DNA of 64,000 nucleotides, taken from positions 1,178,001-1,242,000 of the forward strand of contig OW818679.1 of NCBI GenBank assembly GCA_942493145.1, read 5' to 3'. Position numbers and translations under genes: made by a program. Shown here piece by piece: positions 61,682 through 64,000 of this stretch. Position 1 is the first letter of the stretch. Every line of letters starts with the position of its first letter. The notes below the pieces were generated by a model. The model ran no database searches, was not told where the DNA came from, and saw only the letters and a program-made list of their open reading frames with translations. Source of the stretch: ENR-C20 sp942493145 (GTDB lineage: Bacteria; Bacillota; Clostridia; Acetivibrionales; DTU013).

Positions 61682-63040
61682 TCATCGGGCTTCAATTGTG
61701 TCATCGGGCTTCAATTGCAACGCGCTTACCCGTGCATTACCTCCAATGCTTTCTTTATAGTCTATGTCGTCAAAGATAAGATTGTCGTCAATGGTTGACT
61801 GTGCATATGAGTACATACCGTGCTCGCTGATATCGAGACCTTCCATCTCATCTTCGGCGCTTACCCTTATTCCTGCAACCGCCTTAAGGAGCTTGAATAT
61901 GAAAAATGTAGATAAGAATGACCATGCCGATACTGTTAAAAGGCCTATAAACTGTATTCCCAGCTGGCTGAATCCTCCACCGTAGAATAAACCTTTGGTA
62001 GTTCCTATTGAAGCGAATAGTCCTACAGCTAACGTACCGAATGAACCACATATTCCATGAACGGCAATTGCACCCACAGGATCATCTGCATGGAACTTGT
62101 CTAAAAGCTCAACTCCCAATACTACGAGGATTCCTGCTATGGCACCAATTATAACGGCGCTTCCTGCATTAACATAAGCACAGCCTGCCGTAATTGAAAC
62201 CAAGCCTGCAAGGGCACCATTCAATGTCATACTGGGATCCACCTTCCCATACCTTACCTGGGTGAATAGTGCACTGACAAGGCCGCCGGCCGCCGCTGCA
62301 AGATTCGTTGTGACTACGATATGAGCAATGCTTCCATCCATTCCGTTCAATGCGCTGCCAGGATTAAAGCCGAACCAGCCAAACCAGAGTATAAAAGCGC
62401 CGAGCGCAGCAAGTGGCATACTGTGACCATGAATGACATTGATCGATCCATCCTTCTTGTACTTGCCCAACCTTGGTCCAAGAACAATTACCGCCGCAAG
62501 GGAAGCCCATCCACCTACTGAATGAACTGCTGCAGAACCGGCAAAATCCAGCATACCCATTTTTGCAAAAATACCTTCCGGATTCCAGACCATATGGCCG
62601 GCTATAGGGTAGACGAGTGCCGTAGCCAAAAAGCTGAACACCATATATGGCAGAAACTTCATTCTCTCTGCGACAGCACCTGATACAATTGTAGCAACAG
62701 CAACAGCAAACGCCGCCTGAAACATCCAGTAAACCTCAACGGGCAAACCAAATTGTGAAAGCATGGGAAGATTCTCCATTGATCCCATCAGAAAAAAACC
62801 TGTAGACCCGAATATACCAAACTTGCTTACGCCATACATTATTCCGAATCCAACAGCCCAATAACCCAACAGACCGGAGCAGCAATCGATAAAAACCTTC
62901 ATAATGATATTAAGTGAGTTTTTCGCTCTTACAAAGCCTGCTTCCAGCATTGCAAAGCCAGCTTCCATAAAAAACACCAGAGCAGCTGCCACCAGTACCC
63001 ATACTGTATTCAGGCCGAAGCCAACATTTTGAATGTCCAT
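61682..63040 (-). CDS. amtB: Ammonium transporter
   Basis: The 452-residue membrane protein has about 11 helices, the family start FGLNTVWVLVAAALVFFMEA, the pore His residues in HSVGGW and HGICGSFGTLAVG, and a cytoplasmic C-terminal tail for GlnK binding. The ATG at 63040 has GAGGTG 6 bases upstream; the ATG at 63115 has none. Its leader contains an intrinsic terminator (63121-63157), so expression is likely controlled by antitermination. Confidence 0.95.
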   Translation of the reverse strand: MDIQNVGFGLNTVWVLVAAALVFFMEAGFAMLEAGFVRAKNSLNIIMKVFIDCCSGLLGYWAVGFGIMYGVSKFGIFGSTGFFLMGSMENLPMLSQFGLPVEVYWMFQAAFAVAVATIVSGAVAERMKFLPYMVFSFLATALVYPIAGHMVWNPEGIFAKMGMLDFAGSAAVHSVGGWASLAAVIVLGPRLGKYKKDGSINVIHGHSMPLAALGAFILWFGWFGFNPGSALNGMDGSIAHIVVTTNLAAAAGGLVSALFTQVRYGKVDPSMTLNGALAGLVSITAGCAYVNAGSAVIIGAIAGILVVLGVELLDKFHADDPVGAIAVHGICGSFGTLAVGLFASIGTTKGLFYGGGFSQLGIQFIGLLTVSAWSFLSTFFIFKLLKAVAGIRVSAEDEMEGLDISEHGMYSYAQSTIDDNLIFDDIDYKESIGGNARVSALQLKPDDTIEAR

Positions 63041-63409
63041 TCCACACCTCTTATAAGTATTAATTTTGTGTAATTCAATCCAACTTACGAAAAGTATCTT
63101 TTTGAAAAAAGACACAAAAAAACCCCGTAAGCATTATTAATAAATGCCTACAGGGTTGCACCACCCAAACAATCAATACACTCATGGTACTGATAATATT
63201 ATCTATTAAACCGATAATGGACAACAGCGTCGATTACCAAATAATATTATATATGAACTGGAACACTAAATCAAGAATAGTTCTTCCATTTGTGCTTTCA
63301 TTCGACTGGCTTTTCTGTTATATTTTATATGAGTATTTATTGTGTAGTTCAATTTGATAGTTGGCTGAAAGGCAACATGCATAAGACAAATTCGGAAGGC
63401 GGTTGATAT
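63041..63409 (-). promoter_or_regulatory. amtB leader with terminator and candidate ANTAR hairpin
   Basis: Read on the minus strand, a long hairpin at 63157-63121 (AACCC...GGGTT and GCATT...AATGC, loop TATTAAT) is followed by a T-run, forming an intrinsic terminator 80 bases before amtB. A small hairpin GGGT-GGTGCA-ACCC (hexaloop) lies just upstream and shares the 5' arm of the terminator, so the two cannot both form. This is the layout seen at ANTAR-controlled leaders. The divergent gene at 63410 encodes an ANTAR protein. The loop begins with G rather than the usual A, so the hairpin call is tentative. Confidence 0.6.
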
Positions 63410-64000
63410 ATGTCAGGAGAAAAATATATTGTAGCAGCTGCAGAAAACCCGCTGCAAATATCAATTCGCAACATGCTGAATCCGAGTGGTTACACCTATC
63501 TGGCAAACTGCAATGACGGTGTGACGCTTTTGAGGCTCGTCAGGAGCTTTAATCCTGATTTCATAGTTGTTGATATGGGGTTGTTCACAGCAGAGCTCAT
63601 AAACACCCTTGAAACCATTGATGATGAAATGCTGTGCGCATGCATTATATTGGGCGATTCCAGTGTCAGCTCGGTTTCAGCCCTGGTCGAAAAATCACGT
63701 GCCATCACCTTCTGCTCCAGGATAGCAGGCAGGGACATCCTTTTGCTGACAGTGGAGATGGCAAATTTGAACTTTAAAAGGGTTGCGGTTCTGGACAAAA
63801 AGCTCAGGGACATGACAGAAAACTTTGAAAGCCGCAAGCTGGTAGACCGTGCCAAGCGCATCCTCATGGAACGTGAAGGCATGACGGAAAATGAAGCATA
63901 TGAAAGAATGAGAAACAAGAGCATGGACAGCAGGATGTCCATGAAAGCAATGGCAGAAGCAATAATATTCACATACGATTTGACCGAAAAAAAGAGAAGT
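63410..64000 (+). CDS. ANTAR-domain response regulator (antiterminator), 3' end outside window
   Basis: 197 residues are visible without a stop. The N-terminal half is a receiver-like domain (DFIVVDMG); a coiled-coil linker (about 125-145) leads into the ANTAR RNA-binding domain (RAKRILMEREGMTENEAYERM, then MKAMAEAII). ANTAR proteins bind paired hairpins in leaders and prevent termination. Divergent placement from amtB-glnK, whose leader holds a terminator, makes nitrogen control its likely function. GGAAGG lies 10 bases before the ATG. The frame stays open to the last base. Confidence 0.9.
   Translation, partial: MSGEKYIVAAAENPLQISIRNMLNPSGYTYLANCNDGVTLLRLVRSFNPDFIVVDMGLFTAELINTLETIDDEMLCACIILGDSSVSSVSALVEKSRAITFCSRIAGRDILLLTVEMANLNFKRVAVLDKKLRDMTENFESRKLVDRAKRILMEREGMTENEAYERMRNKSMDSRMSMKAMAEAIIFTYDLTEKKRS

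Overview
The window comes from a strictly anaerobic, low-to-medium GC Firmicute, most likely a member of the Clostridia. The evidence is strong AGGAGG-type ribosome sites with occasional TTG/GTG starts, a single-chain pyruvate:ferredoxin oxidoreductase, phosphate butyryltransferase plus butyrate kinase, T-box and c-di-AMP leaders, an ANTAR antiterminator and BcrAD/BadFG-type activases. No tRNA, rRNA, insertion sequence, prophage or CRISPR array was recognised.

Bases 1-31000 form a catabolic island for trihydroxybenzenes. A sigma-54 activator (992-2401, minus) follows the tail of a thiolase. Next come a TRAP receptor, a YesN/YesM-type two-component system and a second binding protein (2678-8424), then a TRAP transporter with DctM, DctP and DctQ (8605-11852). 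Downstream of a well-formed -24/-12 promoter (12235-12250) lies a probable operon: cyclase-family hydrolase (candidate dihydrophloroglucinol cyclohydrolase), SDR (candidate phloroglucinol reductase), both subunits of a pyrogallol-phloroglucinol transhydroxylase, and a second thiolase. A sodium symporter, Ptb, Buk, a Ca2+-type P-ATPase, an omega-amidase-like hydrolase, a 3-hydroxyacyl-CoA-dehydrogenase-like enzyme (candidate 3-hydroxy-5-oxohexanoate dehydrogenase) and PFOR follow. The inferred flow is pyrogallol to phloroglucinol, dihydrophloroglucinol, 3-hydroxy-5-oxohexanoate, 3,5-dioxohexanoate, C4/C2 CoA esters, then butyrate or acetate with ATP formation. TRAP receptors usually bind carboxylates, so gallate is a reasonable imported substrate, but no gallate decarboxylase lies here.

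Bases 31000-43800 hold housekeeping and less understood genes: a split activase / DUF2229 trio, a DapB-family reductase behind a c-di-AMP (ydaO) riboswitch, a DacF-like protein whose catalytic serine is replaced, an alpha-glucan phosphorylase, a small membrane protein followed directly by four tandem 107-bp palindromic repeats, a phosphodiester-glycosidase-domain protein, a probable propeller protein, thioredoxin and a DivIVA protein.

Bases 43800-57720 hold a membrane-bound AraC-type regulator followed by two paralogous branched-chain-amino-acid-type ABC importers (three binding proteins, two each of LivG, LivF, LivH, LivM). Bases 57950-64000 hold small accessory genes, a T-box-controlled Lrp-aminotransferase pair, and the nitrogen genes glnK-amtB with a divergent ANTAR regulator that runs off the window end.

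All family calls come from reading motifs by eye. The substrate assignments of the aromatic pathway are inference from gene content; the transhydroxylase call is the best supported.
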